From the NCBI GenBank assembly GCA_018242505.1, contig JAFEBU010000073.1, positions 1 to 64,000 of the forward strand: a DNA stretch of 64,000 nucleotides, given 5' to 3'. The notes under the pieces are model-generated. The model was not told the origin of the DNA, ran no database searches, and saw only the letters and a list, made by a program, of their open reading frames with translations. This DNA comes from Pseudomonadota bacterium. GTDB lineage: Bacteria; Pseudomonadota; Alphaproteobacteria; Reyranellales; Reyranellaceae. The position numbers were made by a program, and so were the translations under genes. This document shows positions 1 through 7,972 of the stretch, piece by piece (position 1 is the stretch's first letter; each line of letters begins with the position of its first letter).

Positions 1-224
1 GGCGCTTCGGCAGCCACCATGCGCACTTCCATCGGCGGTGCCTCACCCACGACGATCGGCGGCGGGTCGATCTGGGTCAGCGCCCAGCCGCAGCCGACAT
101 GGAAAAAGATCACCAGGGCCAGCACACCTCCCCGCATTGCCGGCGACAGCGGCTCGGGCCGGGCCGGCGCGTCAATCTGGTTAATCTGCGGTGGTGCGGC
201 AGAAGCAGAGGATGCCTGCATCAT
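1..224 (-). CDS. TonB-family energy transducer, N-terminal part only
   Basis: The gene runs off the left edge, so only about 74 residues are visible. It begins with two consecutive ATG codons (224 and 221). A short Pro/Ala-rich cytoplasmic tail is followed by one hydrophobic segment at roughly residues 31-50 containing a histidine (ALVIFFHVGCGWAL), as in TonB-type transmembrane anchors, then a proline-rich start of a periplasmic region. It lies 10 bp after the PepSY protein and is the last visible gene of the siderophore operon, where a dedicated TonB would energise the receptor encoded at 1648-3942. The call rests on the single membrane segment, its histidine and the context. The C-terminal TonB domain is outside the window, so another single-span protein is possible. 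Confidence 0.7.
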   Translation of the reverse strand, partial: MMQASSASAAPPQINQIDAPARPEPLSPAMRGGVLALVIFFHVGCGWALTQIDPPPIVVGEAPPMEVRMVAAEA

Positions 225-234
225 GAGTACTGCG

Positions 235-936
235 TCAGGACTGCAACGGCCAGAGAGCGAGGCCGAGTGTAGCTATCACTGACACGCCAAAGATGGCGAT
301 GCCAAGACGACGGCGACGATTCGTCTCCCACCACAGGATGAGACCGCTCACCGAAAGAAAGAGCAGGCTGCCAGCCAATGTGTCGACCAGCAGGATCCAG
401 GGGATTGGCATTCCCACCCCCTTGTGCAGGTTGGTCAACGTGGCAAAGAAGCCGTTCTCGATAGTCCGCACGCTCACCGATTTGTTGCCGGCCCAGTATT
501 CCACCTGGATGATGCGATTGGGCCCGCCGAAAGCAAAATTCCAACGCTCGGGTTGCATCAGCGGTCGCTGGCCGGCTTCTCCCGCCGCGGTCTTGTCGGC
601 CCCCTTGGCTGCCCACGGCACGGGCCGCGCCCGTTCGATCCGTGTATTGATGGCCGGACGATCGAGCTTCAGCGCCTGCTGCAGCCAGCTTGCCATCGCC
701 TGCGGCGTCTCGAAGCGGGAGTCAGGCAAGGCGAGCTCGGCATTGAGCATCCTCTGCGCCGGCAGCTGCAGCTTCAGGACGGCGCGATGGTTCAGCCATA
801 TGCCGCTGGCCCCGAAGATGAGGCCCAGCAGCGCCCCCCACAGGCCAAACCAGCCATGCGTGCGGCGCACCCAGCGCACGAAGGTGAGTCTCCGGTTGAC
901 CCGCGTTCCGGTTGTGGAAACGGTCGCGTCCACCAT
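235..936 (-). CDS. PepSY-associated transmembrane protein
   Basis: Membrane protein of about 233 residues. An N-terminal helix follows a basic HGWFGLWGALLGL segment. A central soluble PepSY-like region precedes a second hydrophobic stretch (IPWILLVDTLAGSLLFL) and a last helix near the C-terminus. Such proteins often sit beside TonB-dependent receptors, and some take part in iron-siderophore handling or reduction at the inner membrane. The start is placed at the ATG at 936, which overlaps the PiuC stop codon as TGATG and suggests translational coupling; an ATG at 951 is the alternative. The TonB-like gene follows after 10 bp. The exact biochemical role is unproven for most of the family. Confidence 0.75.
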   Translation of the reverse strand: MVDATVSTTGTRVNRRLTFVRWVRRTHGWFGLWGALLGLIFGASGIWLNHRAVLKLQLPAQRMLNAELALPDSRFETPQAMASWLQQALKLDRPAINTRIERARPVPWAAKGADKTAAGEAGQRPLMQPERWNFAFGGPNRIIQVEYWAGNKSVSVRTIENGFFATLTNLHKGVGMPIPWILLVDTLAGSLLFLSVSGLILWWETNRRRRLGIAIFGVSVIATLGLALWPLQS

Positions 937-1622
937 CAGGTTTCGCCCCATTCCCGCACGAGATTGTGGTAGCAGCCGATCAGCGACCTGCGCGCGACCT
1001 CATCGGCATTGGTCTGGTTCAACCGCTGGATGGCGCCGTCCATCTCGTAGAGCATCCCGCGTTGTGCGTCGTCGCGGATCAGGCTTTGCACCCAGAAGAA
1101 GCACGATGTCCGCACGCCGCGGGTGATCGGCGCCACCTGGTGGAGACTGGTGGCCGGATAGACCACCATGTCGCCTGCCGGCAGCTTGACGCTGTGACGG
1201 CCGTACGTGTCCTCGATCAGGAGCTCGCCGCCGTCATAGTCGTCGGGGTTGGTGAGGAAGAGCGTGGCCGAAACGTCTGTCCTGATCTTGCGCCCGTCAT
1301 GGGGATTGATACGTACGCTGCCGTCGACGTGGGCGCCGAATTTCATGCCCTCGGCGTAACGATTGAACATCGGCGGATAGACCATGTTCGGCAGGACGGC
1401 GCTGATGAAGATCGGGTTGCGCTCGATCGCCGCGACGACGATGCGCTGGCAGGCCAGCGCCACTTCGGAGCGTTCATCGATCTGCTGGTTGAACTTCACC
1501 GGCGCGCCCTGGTAGCCGGCGGTGACGCGCCCGTCGACCCACGCCCCATTAGCCCGATCGAGCCGCTCGCGCAGACTCACGAGCTGCGCGGCGTCGAGGA
1601 CGTTGGAAATGCAGACCAGCAT
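936..1622 (-). CDS. piuC: PiuC/YbiX-type Fe(II)- and 2-oxoglutarate-dependent dioxygenase
   Basis: A 228-residue protein of the Fe2+-dependent dioxygenase family that accompanies catecholate receptors (PiuC, YbiX). The metal-binding facial triad is visible: His98 and Asp100 in FGAHVDGS, and His161 in SLHQVAP. Arg171 is placed to bind 2-oxoglutarate. The family length is about 225 residues, so the gene is complete. It lies 25 bp downstream of the TonB-dependent receptor and overlaps the PepSY gene, as expected for an iron-regulated operon. The natural substrate of PiuC proteins is not established; a role in processing an imported siderophore is an inference from context. Confidence 0.88.
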   Translation of the reverse strand: MLVCISNVLDAAQLVSLRERLDRANGAWVDGRVTAGYQGAPVKFNQQIDERSEVALACQRIVVAAIERNPIFISAVLPNMVYPPMFNRYAEGMKFGAHVDGSVRINPHDGRKIRTDVSATLFLTNPDDYDGGELLIEDTYGRHSVKLPAGDMVVYPATSLHQVAPITRGVRTSCFFWVQSLIRDDAQRGMLYEMDGAIQRLNQTNADEVARRSLIGCYHNLVREWGET

Positions 1623-1647
1623 GGCGGTGGCCGATACTCCTCACTTG

Positions 1648-3942
1648 CTACAGACGTGCTGAGTAAGTGAGCATTGCGGTGAAGCCGGTGTAGGGGACGG
1701 TACGCCCACCGTCCGATGCCATCGCCTGCTCGTAGTAGAGCGAGTTCGTCAAGTTGAAGAGGTTCAGGCGCAGGGTGCTCTTCTCCATCTTGTAGGCGGC
1801 CGTGGCATCGAGATGATAGCCCGCCGGAACGGCGGTCACGTTGGTATTGTTGGCAAAGCGCACGCCCGTATAGGTGACGCCGCCGCCGATCTCGTACTTC
1901 TTGGCGAAGGTGTAGGTGGTCCACACCGCCGCCGAGTCGGTGGGGGTATTTTGCGGGATCATGCCCTGCGTGCCAGCGCCGATGCCGTCGATGATGCGCG
2001 CATCGAGGTAGGTGTAACCGCCGAACACCTGCCATTCGTCGGTGATGTGACCGGCGATCCCTGTCCGGACGCCCCTTACCCTGATCGTACCGGCCGAACT
2101 GAAGGTGCCGTCGCCATTGTTCGTACGCGCATTATTCTGGGTAATCTGGAAAACCGCTGCCGTCAGAGACAGTGTTTCCTTGAACAGATCATACTTCACA
2201 CCGGCTTCGTAGGCGGTGTTGTTCTGCGGTGGAAGGCTCTGGCCGCCCGTCGTCGATGTGAGCTGCTCCAGCGACGGATTGAACGACGTGCTGGTCGAGA
2301 CGTAGTAGGTCTGCTGCTTCGTCGGCTGGAAAATGAGGCCGGCACGGTAGCTCAGGAAGGTGTCCGTCTGGGCGAAGTACGGCACAGCCGTGCTCCCGCG
2401 CGTGTTCGCGCTGTTGATCGAGTTGCCGATCTGCGAATAGTAGACGTCATACCGCAGGCCCCCGACGAGCTTGACCTCCGGGATCAGCTCGATCGTATCG
2501 TTGGCATAGGCGCCAAACGCGTACGCATAGCCCATCGCCAGGTTGCCGGCAGTCTCCGGCAAAAGCGGGCCATTACCGCTCGGAGCAGTCAGGGATGTGC
2601 AGCCGACATAACCGGTTGGCAATGGCGCGCCATTGCATGTGCCCGTTCGCGAGTAGGCCTGATTGCGGTAACTCTCGTATCCCAGGTCGAAGCCGGCAAG
2701 CAGCGTATGGCCGATCGAGGCCGTCTTGAACTTTGCCTCGATCTCGGTCTGGTTGTTGAGCGTGAGGTCGTCGATGATACGGTCGTGGCTTTGCTGGCGG
2801 ACGAAAAGGTTATAGCTGGCGCCATATGGGTTGCTTCCTGTCAGCGCCGTGAACGTGCCGTTCGCGGAGACCGTGCCGACCGACTGCGGTGCAGTTTCGA
2901 TAACGTTGGTGTTGACGTAGTTGAACTGGGTCTGGCTGCGGAGCTTCAGGTTGGGGTTGAACTTGTGCTCGATGTTGGCTCCCGCCATGGCGATGAACTG
3001 GTCGGTGCGATCGGACGGAAAGCCGTAGGCGAGATTGGGGCTGACGTTCGCGGGATAGCGGTTCAACGGCGGCAAGCCGTAGTCGACGTGATCGTGATTG
3101 TACTGCAGAAGGCCGTACAGAGTGACCTCTGTCGGCGTGCCGATCCCGAACTTGTACGACGGCGCGATGCCGAAATCCTGTACTTGAGTCTGCTGGCGCG
3201 TCGACACACTGCCGTCCTGGAACATCAGGTTGACTCGCGCCGCCGAGCTTTCGCCCGTCGGGTAATTGATGTCAGCCGTGGCGCGGCCGTAGGCGTTGGT
3301 CGAGCCGGAGACGGAGAGATCGGTCGACTTCGTGAGGTTGGGCTTCTTCAACACTTGGTTGATGACACCGCCGGTCGAACCGCGACCGAACAGCATCGAC
3401 GACGGCCCCATCAGCACCTCGATCTGCTCGATCGCGAAGGTATCGCGATAGTACTGGGCGGGATCGCGCATGCCGTCGATATAGAGGTCGGTACGGGCGT
3501 TGAAGCCGTTGAGGTAAATGTTGTTGCCGATCGAACCGCCTTCCGCAGCGCCGAGCGTCACGCCTGGAACGTTGCGCACTGCGCTCTGCAGGGACGTAAC
3601 GCCCTGCGATTGCATCAGCGGTTTGTTGATGATCACGATCGACTGCGGGATGTCATGCACGTCGTTGCCAAGCCGGTTGAGGCTGGGGGCAGGCGGCGCG
3701 AAATCCTCGCTTGGCCGCGCACCGGTCACGGTGGTCGTCTGCATCGTGACAGGCGCCTGGCTGGTCCCGGCCGGCTTTGTGGTGGGGGGAGGCGTCGGAT
3801 CGGCAGGGGCCGGCGATTGCTGGGCTGCCGCTTCCTGCGAGAAGGCGACGGGTGTGATCAGCAGCCCGACCAAGGCCGTCTTGACCGGAAGGTGACGCTT
3901 CTTGCCCGGGTGGCGCTTCTTGGCCGGAAGATAACGCTTCAT
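1648..3942 (-). CDS. TonB-dependent siderophore receptor (Fiu/PiuA-like)
   Basis: Outer-membrane receptor of about 764 residues. A very basic N-terminus (MKRYLPAKKRHPGKKRH) precedes a hydrophobic signal segment and an AAAQQ cleavage region. A TonB-box-like TTTVTG lies at about residue 68. The plug domain follows, with the typical IPQSIVIINK, VRNVPGVTLG, LNGFNARTDLYIDGMRD and LMGPSSMLFGRGSTGG motifs, then a long beta-barrel rich in Asn, Tyr and aromatic residues. The ATG at 3942 is preferred over one 63 bp upstream because it directly follows a GGGGGAG ribosome-binding site. It is the first gene of an operon with PiuC, PepSY and TonB-like genes, which favours a catecholate siderophore as ligand. 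Regulation by iron is likely, given the palindromic element just upstream. Confidence 0.93.
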   Translation of the reverse strand: MKRYLPAKKRHPGKKRHLPVKTALVGLLITPVAFSQEAAAQQSPAPADPTPPPTTKPAGTSQAPVTMQTTTVTGARPSEDFAPPAPSLNRLGNDVHDIPQSIVIINKPLMQSQGVTSLQSAVRNVPGVTLGAAEGGSIGNNIYLNGFNARTDLYIDGMRDPAQYYRDTFAIEQIEVLMGPSSMLFGRGSTGGVINQVLKKPNLTKSTDLSVSGSTNAYGRATADINYPTGESSAARVNLMFQDGSVSTRQQTQVQDFGIAPSYKFGIGTPTEVTLYGLLQYNHDHVDYGLPPLNRYPANVSPNLAYGFPSDRTDQFIAMAGANIEHKFNPNLKLRSQTQFNYVNTNVIETAPQSVGTVSANGTFTALTGSNPYGASYNLFVRQQSHDRIIDDLTLNNQTEIEAKFKTASIGHTLLAGFDLGYESYRNQAYSRTGTCNGAPLPTGYVGCTSLTAPSGNGPLLPETAGNLAMGYAYAFGAYANDTIELIPEVKLVGGLRYDVYYSQIGNSINSANTRGSTAVPYFAQTDTFLSYRAGLIFQPTKQQTYYVSTSTSFNPSLEQLTSTTGGQSLPPQNNTAYEAGVKYDLFKETLSLTAAVFQITQNNARTNNGDGTFSSAGTIRVRGVRTGIAGHITDEWQVFGGYTYLDARIIDGIGAGTQGMIPQNTPTDSAAVWTTYTFAKKYEIGGGVTYTGVRFANNTNVTAVPAGYHLDATAAYKMEKSTLRLNLFNLTNSLYYEQAMASDGGRTVPYTGFTAMLTYSARL

Positions 3943-3987
3943 TGGAACTCCCCCACAAGTAAAGGCTGGTTTGTCAAGATCCCAGCA

Positions 3988-4037
3988 ACTGCAAATCATT
4001 AGCATTTATTTAACACAAATGCGAATGCCTCGCATTT
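3988..4037 (-). promoter_or_regulatory. Candidate Fur/iron-responsive operator of the receptor operon
   Basis: The AT-rich stretch upstream of the receptor start contains a perfect 8-bp inverted repeat, AAATGCGA at 4017-4024 and TCGCATTT at 4030-4037, with a 5-bp spacer. A related half-site pair, GCAAAT and GCATTT, lies at 3991-4007. The composition contrasts with the GC-rich surroundings. Position, symmetry and the iron-uptake operon downstream suggest a Fur-family binding region; which regulator binds is not shown by the sequence. Confidence 0.5.
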
Positions 4038-4084
4038 ACTTTGTGGGTTTCAGCTTTGCATTTTTCGAAGGTCCCGGTCGTCAC

Positions 4085-5065
4085 TCATCGCATCGACCTG
4101 GCGGCCGAGAAGAGAGCCCCTGCTCCCAGCGCCATGAGGGCAAGGCCGATGCCCAACGCAGCCTTCAACTGCCATGGCGATTCCGCCGGATCGTCGACCA
4201 GCTCCGGCCGGGGAATATCGGGGGCCTTGCCGTATCGGATGCGCACTTGATGCACGACAAGCACGCCATCCCGGGTGATCTTGCTCCAGTAACGGTCACT
4301 GATCGGAATCGGACCAGCATGGTGCACACCGCCCTGCGCATCCTTCCAGGAGAGTTGGAGAACATGGGAGGTGCCGCCACTGGCCGCCGGAATGGTCGAG
4401 GCAGACGTAATCTCGGCGGTCGTCTCGATCCCGCCTCCTGCACCGGACGCCAGGTCCTCCACCGACCAGGCCCGAAACGTCAGCACTGTCCCCAGAACAA
4501 GCGCCACGAAGCCAAACAGCACTCGCCGCAGGGGAAAGGCCGCCGGCATCTGGCCGCGCATGGCCGTCGGGCCGCGTGAAATCCAGAAAGCAGATACGCC
4601 GAAGCCTATCCAGGCCGCTACCGCGACCAGGGCCGAGTCCCGCGTCCATTCCTGCAGCGAGCGCGAGCGTGCGACCGCATCGGCGGTAATGACGGGAACA
4701 GCATGGGGATCGTCCAGCACCTTCGCCGGCAGGATCGCGAGCTTGACCTGATCGCCGGAAACGATCGTCCGGGCGAAGTCCTCGGTCACCGGAACTTTCG
4801 AGAAGACATGCAACGCGCCATCCTTGCCGCTCCATTTGAGATCGACGGAAAGACCTTGCTCGACGAAGCGAGGGCGCCAACCGTCAAAGGCAAAGGGGGC
4901 AAGACGCTGGGTCTGTGCGCCGGTGATCTCGACCATGGCTGGGTAGCCATCCTCGAGCACGCGCTGCAGGGTGCGGCGATTGTCCCAGCAACCGGCAACG
5001 ACGATCGTCGCGAAAATCGCCACCAGCAAAAGGAGATTGCGGACCCTGACGGCGCGCAGCGGCAT
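4085..5065 (-). CDS. DUF3592-like membrane protein
   Basis: Protein of about 326 residues. An N-terminal hydrophobic segment ending in a cysteine (LLLLVAIFATIVVAGC) is followed by two extracytoplasmic DUF3592-like beta-rich domains (about 30-115 and 205-280) with the pattern A.VEITGAQTQR...VDLKW and A.EITSASTI...LQLSWKD. These are separated by two membrane helices (about 125-190), and a final helix lies near residue 300. The start at 5065 is chosen because it follows GGAGAGGG and because a longer reading frame would run into the tRNA-Arg gene. It is separated from the siderophore operon by the regulatory region. No function is known for the family. Confidence 0.7.
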   Translation of the reverse strand: MPLRAVRVRNLLLLVAIFATIVVAGCWDNRRTLQRVLEDGYPAMVEITGAQTQRLAPFAFDGWRPRFVEQGLSVDLKWSGKDGALHVFSKVPVTEDFARTIVSGDQVKLAILPAKVLDDPHAVPVITADAVARSRSLQEWTRDSALVAVAAWIGFGVSAFWISRGPTAMRGQMPAAFPLRRVLFGFVALVLGTVLTFRAWSVEDLASGAGGGIETTAEITSASTIPAASGGTSHVLQLSWKDAQGGVHHAGPIPISDRYWSKITRDGVLVVHQVRIRYGKAPDIPRPELVDDPAESPWQLKAALGIGLALMALGAGALFSAARSMR

Positions 5066-5095
5066 CGATTTCCCTCTCCGCAACAACCAGCGTGA

Positions 5096-5172
5096 TGGCG
5101 ACCCCGGCGTGACTCGAACACGCAACATCCTGCTTAGAAGGCAGGTGCTCTATCCTGTTGAGCTACGGGGTC
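5096..5172 (-). tRNA. tRNA-Arg (anticodon TCT)
   Basis: On the minus strand the cloverleaf folds cleanly. The 7-bp acceptor stem is GACCCCG/CGGGGTC, the D-arm GCTC/GAGC, the anticodon stem CCTGC/GCAGG with loop CTTCTAA (anticodon TCT), and the T-arm GCGTG/CACGC around TTCGAGT. The discriminator base is G, and the CCA end is encoded at 5096-5098. Confidence 0.95.
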
Positions 5173-5230
5173 GTGTAAGGAGAATAGCACGAGACTGCGG
5201 TCTCCCCCGCCCCGGTCCGGGGCTGGCCGG

Positions 5231-5533
5231 TCAATGCGTCCAGCGGCCCACTCTCGTATAGGCGAAGTTGTCGGCATAGGCTTTGGGACGAATGGCCCGG
5301 ACCTGCGGCATCTCGACCGAGTACTGCCAGCCATTGCGCTCGGCGTGGGCCTTGGCTTCCTCGAGAGTCGGGAACCAGATCTGGACCTGCTGCATGGTGT
5401 CGCGTGAGCCGGTCCAGCCCATCAACGGGTCGATCTGCTTCGGCGAGGGCTCGCTCTCCAGCACCCATTCCTTCGTATTCGCGCGGCCCGACTGCATGGC
5501 GGTCTTGGCTGGCTTCAGGATGCGAACCTTCAT
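5231..5533 (-). CDS. NDUFS4-type complex I accessory subunit (ETC complex I domain)
   Basis: Short protein of 100 residues matching the ETC_C1_NDUFS4 family: MKVRILKPAKTAMQSG at the N-terminus, WVLE.EP..PK..DPLMGWTGS in the middle, and LEEAKAHAERNGW followed by a C-terminal KAYADNF.Y.RVGRWTH block. It is an accessory subunit of NADH:ubiquinone oxidoreductase in alphaproteobacteria and mitochondria, located at the cytoplasmic arm. It sits alone between two tRNA genes on the same strand, away from any nuo operon, which is common for this gene in alphaproteobacteria. The length is typical for the bacterial form. Confidence 0.9.
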   Translation of the reverse strand: MKVRILKPAKTAMQSGRANTKEWVLESEPSPKQIDPLMGWTGSRDTMQQVQIWFPTLEEAKAHAERNGWQYSVEMPQVRAIRPKAYADNFAYTRVGRWTH

Positions 5534-5571
5534 GGACCCTCTTCTTCTCTCCGTTCCTGTCGTAACGCATG

Positions 5572-5648
5572 TGGTCGGGGCGGCCGGATTTGAACCGACG
5601 GCCTTCTGCGCCCAAGGCAGACGCGCTACCAGACTGCGCTACGCCCCG
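5572..5648 (-). tRNA. tRNA-Pro (anticodon TGG)
   Basis: The minus strand folds into a complete cloverleaf. The acceptor stem is CGGGGCG/CGCCCCG with discriminator A and encoded CCA at 5572-5574. The anticodon stem is TCTGC/GCAGA with loop CTTGGGC (anticodon TGG), and the T-loop is TTCAAAT. It lies 38 bp upstream of the NDUFS4-like gene. Confidence 0.95.
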
Positions 5649-5733
5649 CGCCACAAGCACTTGACAGCGCGGCGCTTTTTATCAGCGGCGAGGCCGGGTC
5701 GAAAGTGCAATTTCCGGATGGTAGAGTAGGACC

Positions 5734-6141
5734 ATGTTCGATCAGACACCGGAGCATGGCGGCCACGGCCGCGCCCCTGCCCTCAACGTCCTCGGCGGGC
5801 CGTTGCGACCCTGCTCGGCCGCGCCGCTGACCGGCTTCTACCGCGACGGATGCTGCAACACCGGCCGGGAGGACGTTGGCCTGCACACCGTTTGCGCGGT
5901 CATGACGGCGGAGTTCCTGGCCTTCTCCAAGGCGCGCGGCAACGATCTCAGCACGCCCATGCCCGAGTATGGCTTCGCCGGATTGAAGCCCGGCGACCGG
6001 TGGTGCCTTTGCGCCGATCGCTGGAAGGAGGCGCTCGACGCCGGCCGCGCTCCGCAGGTGGTGCTTGAAGCCACACATGCGGTGACCTTGCAGATCGTCT
6101 CCCTCGAGGATCTGAAGAAGTACGCCGTCAGGCTTCAATGA
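5734..6141 (+). CDS. DUF2237 family protein
   Basis: A 135-residue protein with the DUF2237 signature. It has NVLGGPLRPCS near residue 18, then TGFYRDGCCNTG, a D.GLHTVCAVMT block, FL.FSK..GNDLSTP, and GLKPGDRWCLCADRW...A.....AP.V.LEATH at the C-terminal half. Several cysteines are conserved, and a metal or redox role has been suggested but not demonstrated. The ATG at 5734 is the only sensible start. It is transcribed toward the minus-strand fhs gene, and its 3' end overlaps a possible small minus-strand ORF by 14 bp. Confidence 0.85.
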   Translation: MFDQTPEHGGHGRAPALNVLGGPLRPCSAAPLTGFYRDGCCNTGREDVGLHTVCAVMTAEFLAFSKARGNDLSTPMPEYGFAGLKPGDRWCLCADRWKEALDAGRAPQVVLEATHAVTLQIVSLEDLKKYAVRLQ

Positions 6142-6235
6142 TCTTGTAGTCGGCGTGGATGCGTCGATCCTCACCCAGCACCGCGAAGCCGGTCGAGATC
6201 GTGACGCCGCCGGAGCTTTCGTCGGCAAACCGCAT
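6128..6235 (-). CDS. Possible 35-residue small protein downstream of fhs
   Basis: An ATG at 6235, 5 bp after the fhs stop, opens a frame of 35 codons. The product reads like protein (it contains GGVTISTGFAVLGEDRRIH and ends DYKIIEA) and uses GC-rich codons typical of this window. It overlaps the 3' end of the convergent DUF2237 gene by 14 bp. There is no clear separate ribosome-binding site; coupling to fhs translation would be needed. I do not recognise the family. It could instead be a remnant of a longer domain. Confidence 0.35.
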   Translation of the reverse strand: MRFADESSGGVTISTGFAVLGEDRRIHADYKIIEA

Positions 6236-6240
6236 GGGGA

Positions 6241-7908
6241 TCAGGAAAGGCCGTCGATGTCGCCGTTGGCGGTCAGCCCGATATGCTCAGCCGCCGGCAC
6301 GCGCGGGAGCCCCGGCATGCTGAGGATCTGGCCCGCCATGGCCACCACGAAGCCCGCTCCCGCCGACAGCCGTACTTCGCGTATCGGCAGCGAATGGCCT
6401 GTGGGTGCGCCGCGCAGCGTCGGATCGGCCGAGAAGCTGTACTGCGTCTTGGCGATGCAGACAGGCAGGCGTCCGTAGCCCGCCGCCTCGAGTGCCGCCA
6501 GCCGCCGCTTCGCCGAATCAGCGATGACGACCCCGCTGGCGCGATAAATCTCCCTGGCGATCGTCTCTATCTTGGCGACAAGCGGCAGTTCGTCGGCATA
6601 GATCGGCTTGTAGTGCGCCTCTCCTGCCGCGAGCGTCTCGACCACCGCCTCGGCCAGGGTCAGTGCCCCCTCACCGCCTTTCGCCCAATGCTCGCAGAGA
6701 TAGGCCCTGGCGCCCGCCGCTGCGCACTTGTGCTCAATCGCCTCCAGTTCGGCAGGCGTATCGCTCGAGAACCGGTTGATGGCGACAAGCACAGGCAAGC
6801 CGTACTTGCCGAGATTCTCGATATGCCGCAGGAGATTCGGAAGCCCTTCGACGACGGCGCCGACATCCTCCTTGTCGAGCGACTTCTCGTCCGCACCGCC
6901 GTGCAGTTTCAGCGCCCGCACAGTTGCCACGACAACCGCCAGATCGGGCCGCAACCCTGCCTGGCGGCACTTGATGTCGAGGAATTTCTCAGCGCCGAGA
7001 TCGGCGCCGAAGCCCGCCTCGGTGACGATGTAGTCGCCAAGCGCCAGTGCCGCACGCGTGGCGATCACCGAGTTGCATCCATGCGCTATATTGGCGAACG
7101 GGCCGCCGTGTATCAGAACCGGATTGTTCTCAAGCGTCTGCACGAGATTGGGCTTCACCGCGTCCTTGAGCAGCACTGCCATCGCGGACGCAGCCTTGAG
7201 GTCGCCGGCCGTGATGGCCTTCCCGTCACGGGTTTCGGCGACGACGATGCGGGCCAAACGCGCCTCGAGATCGTCGAGATCGCGCGCCAGGCAAAGGATT
7301 GCCATCACCTCGGAGGCAGTCGTGATGTCGAACTGCGCCTGGCGCGGGAAGCCATTGGCAACGCCCCCCAGACCGACGACCGTGTCGCGCAACGCCCGAT
7401 CGTTCATATCGAGAACGCGCGGCCAGAAGACGCGGCGGCTGTCGATGCCAAGGGCATTCCCCCAGTAGAGGTGGTTGTCGAGCATTGCGGAAAGCAGGTT
7501 GTGCGCCGTTGTGACCGCGTGGAAATCGCCGGTGAAATGCAGGTTGATGTCGTCCATCGGTACGACCTGCGCATGGCCGCCCCCCGTCGCGCCGCCCTTC
7601 TGGCCGAAGCACGGGCCAAGGCTCGGCTCGCGCAGGACGATGACGGTTTTCTTGCCCAGCCGGTTCAGAGCATCGCCCAGCCCGATCGTGGTGGTCGTCT
7701 TGCCCTCGCCTGCCTTGGTCGGATTAATGGCTGTCACCAGGATCAGCTTGCCGGGCGTGTGGTCTTCCAGCGATTTCAGGAAGGCGGCGTCGAGCTTGGC
7801 CTTGTCGCGGCCGTAGGGTTCGAGGGCGTCTTCCGGGATACCCAGCCGCCGGGCGACTTCTGAAATGGGCTTCTTGATAGCGCGCCGCGAGATCTCGATA
7901 TCGGACAT
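6241..7908 (-). CDS. fhs: Formate-tetrahydrofolate ligase
   Basis: Enzyme of about 555 residues that makes 10-formyl-tetrahydrofolate from formate, ATP and THF in one-carbon metabolism. The P-loop-like nucleotide site AINPTKAGEGKTTTTIGL lies at about residues 60-77. The family motifs REPSLGPCFGQKGGATGGG, ITTASEVMAILC, HGGPFANIAHGC and TEAGFGADLGAEKF follow in order. The start at 7908 (MSDIEISRRA) is preferred because AGGAG lies 7 bp upstream, inside the longer reading frame. It is single-copy here, divergent from an O-methyltransferase gene with 64 bp between starts. Confidence 0.96.
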   Translation of the reverse strand: MSDIEISRRAIKKPISEVARRLGIPEDALEPYGRDKAKLDAAFLKSLEDHTPGKLILVTAINPTKAGEGKTTTTIGLGDALNRLGKKTVIVLREPSLGPCFGQKGGATGGGHAQVVPMDDINLHFTGDFHAVTTAHNLLSAMLDNHLYWGNALGIDSRRVFWPRVLDMNDRALRDTVVGLGGVANGFPRQAQFDITTASEVMAILCLARDLDDLEARLARIVVAETRDGKAITAGDLKAASAMAVLLKDAVKPNLVQTLENNPVLIHGGPFANIAHGCNSVIATRAALALGDYIVTEAGFGADLGAEKFLDIKCRQAGLRPDLAVVVATVRALKLHGGADEKSLDKEDVGAVVEGLPNLLRHIENLGKYGLPVLVAINRFSSDTPAELEAIEHKCAAAGARAYLCEHWAKGGEGALTLAEAVVETLAAGEAHYKPIYADELPLVAKIETIAREIYRASGVVIADSAKRRLAALEAAGYGRLPVCIAKTQYSFSADPTLRGAPTGHSLPIREVRLSAGAGFVVAMAGQILSMPGLPRVPAAEHIGLTANGDIDGLS

Positions 7909-7972
7909 TACGCTCCTCATCTAAAGGGCGGACCGTAGCGAGTGCCGATTGACCGCGCCAACAGGAGAAATA

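Noticed and set aside
1813..4002. Very long plus-strand open frame opposite the TonB-dependent receptor
   Set aside because: The translation is Arg/Gly/Val-rich with no recognisable domain; it is the GC-driven antisense shadow of the receptor gene.
5066..5128. N-terminal extension of the DUF3592-like protein
   Set aside because: It would overlap the 3' part of the tRNA-Arg gene; the internal ATG at 5065 has a good ribosome-binding site.
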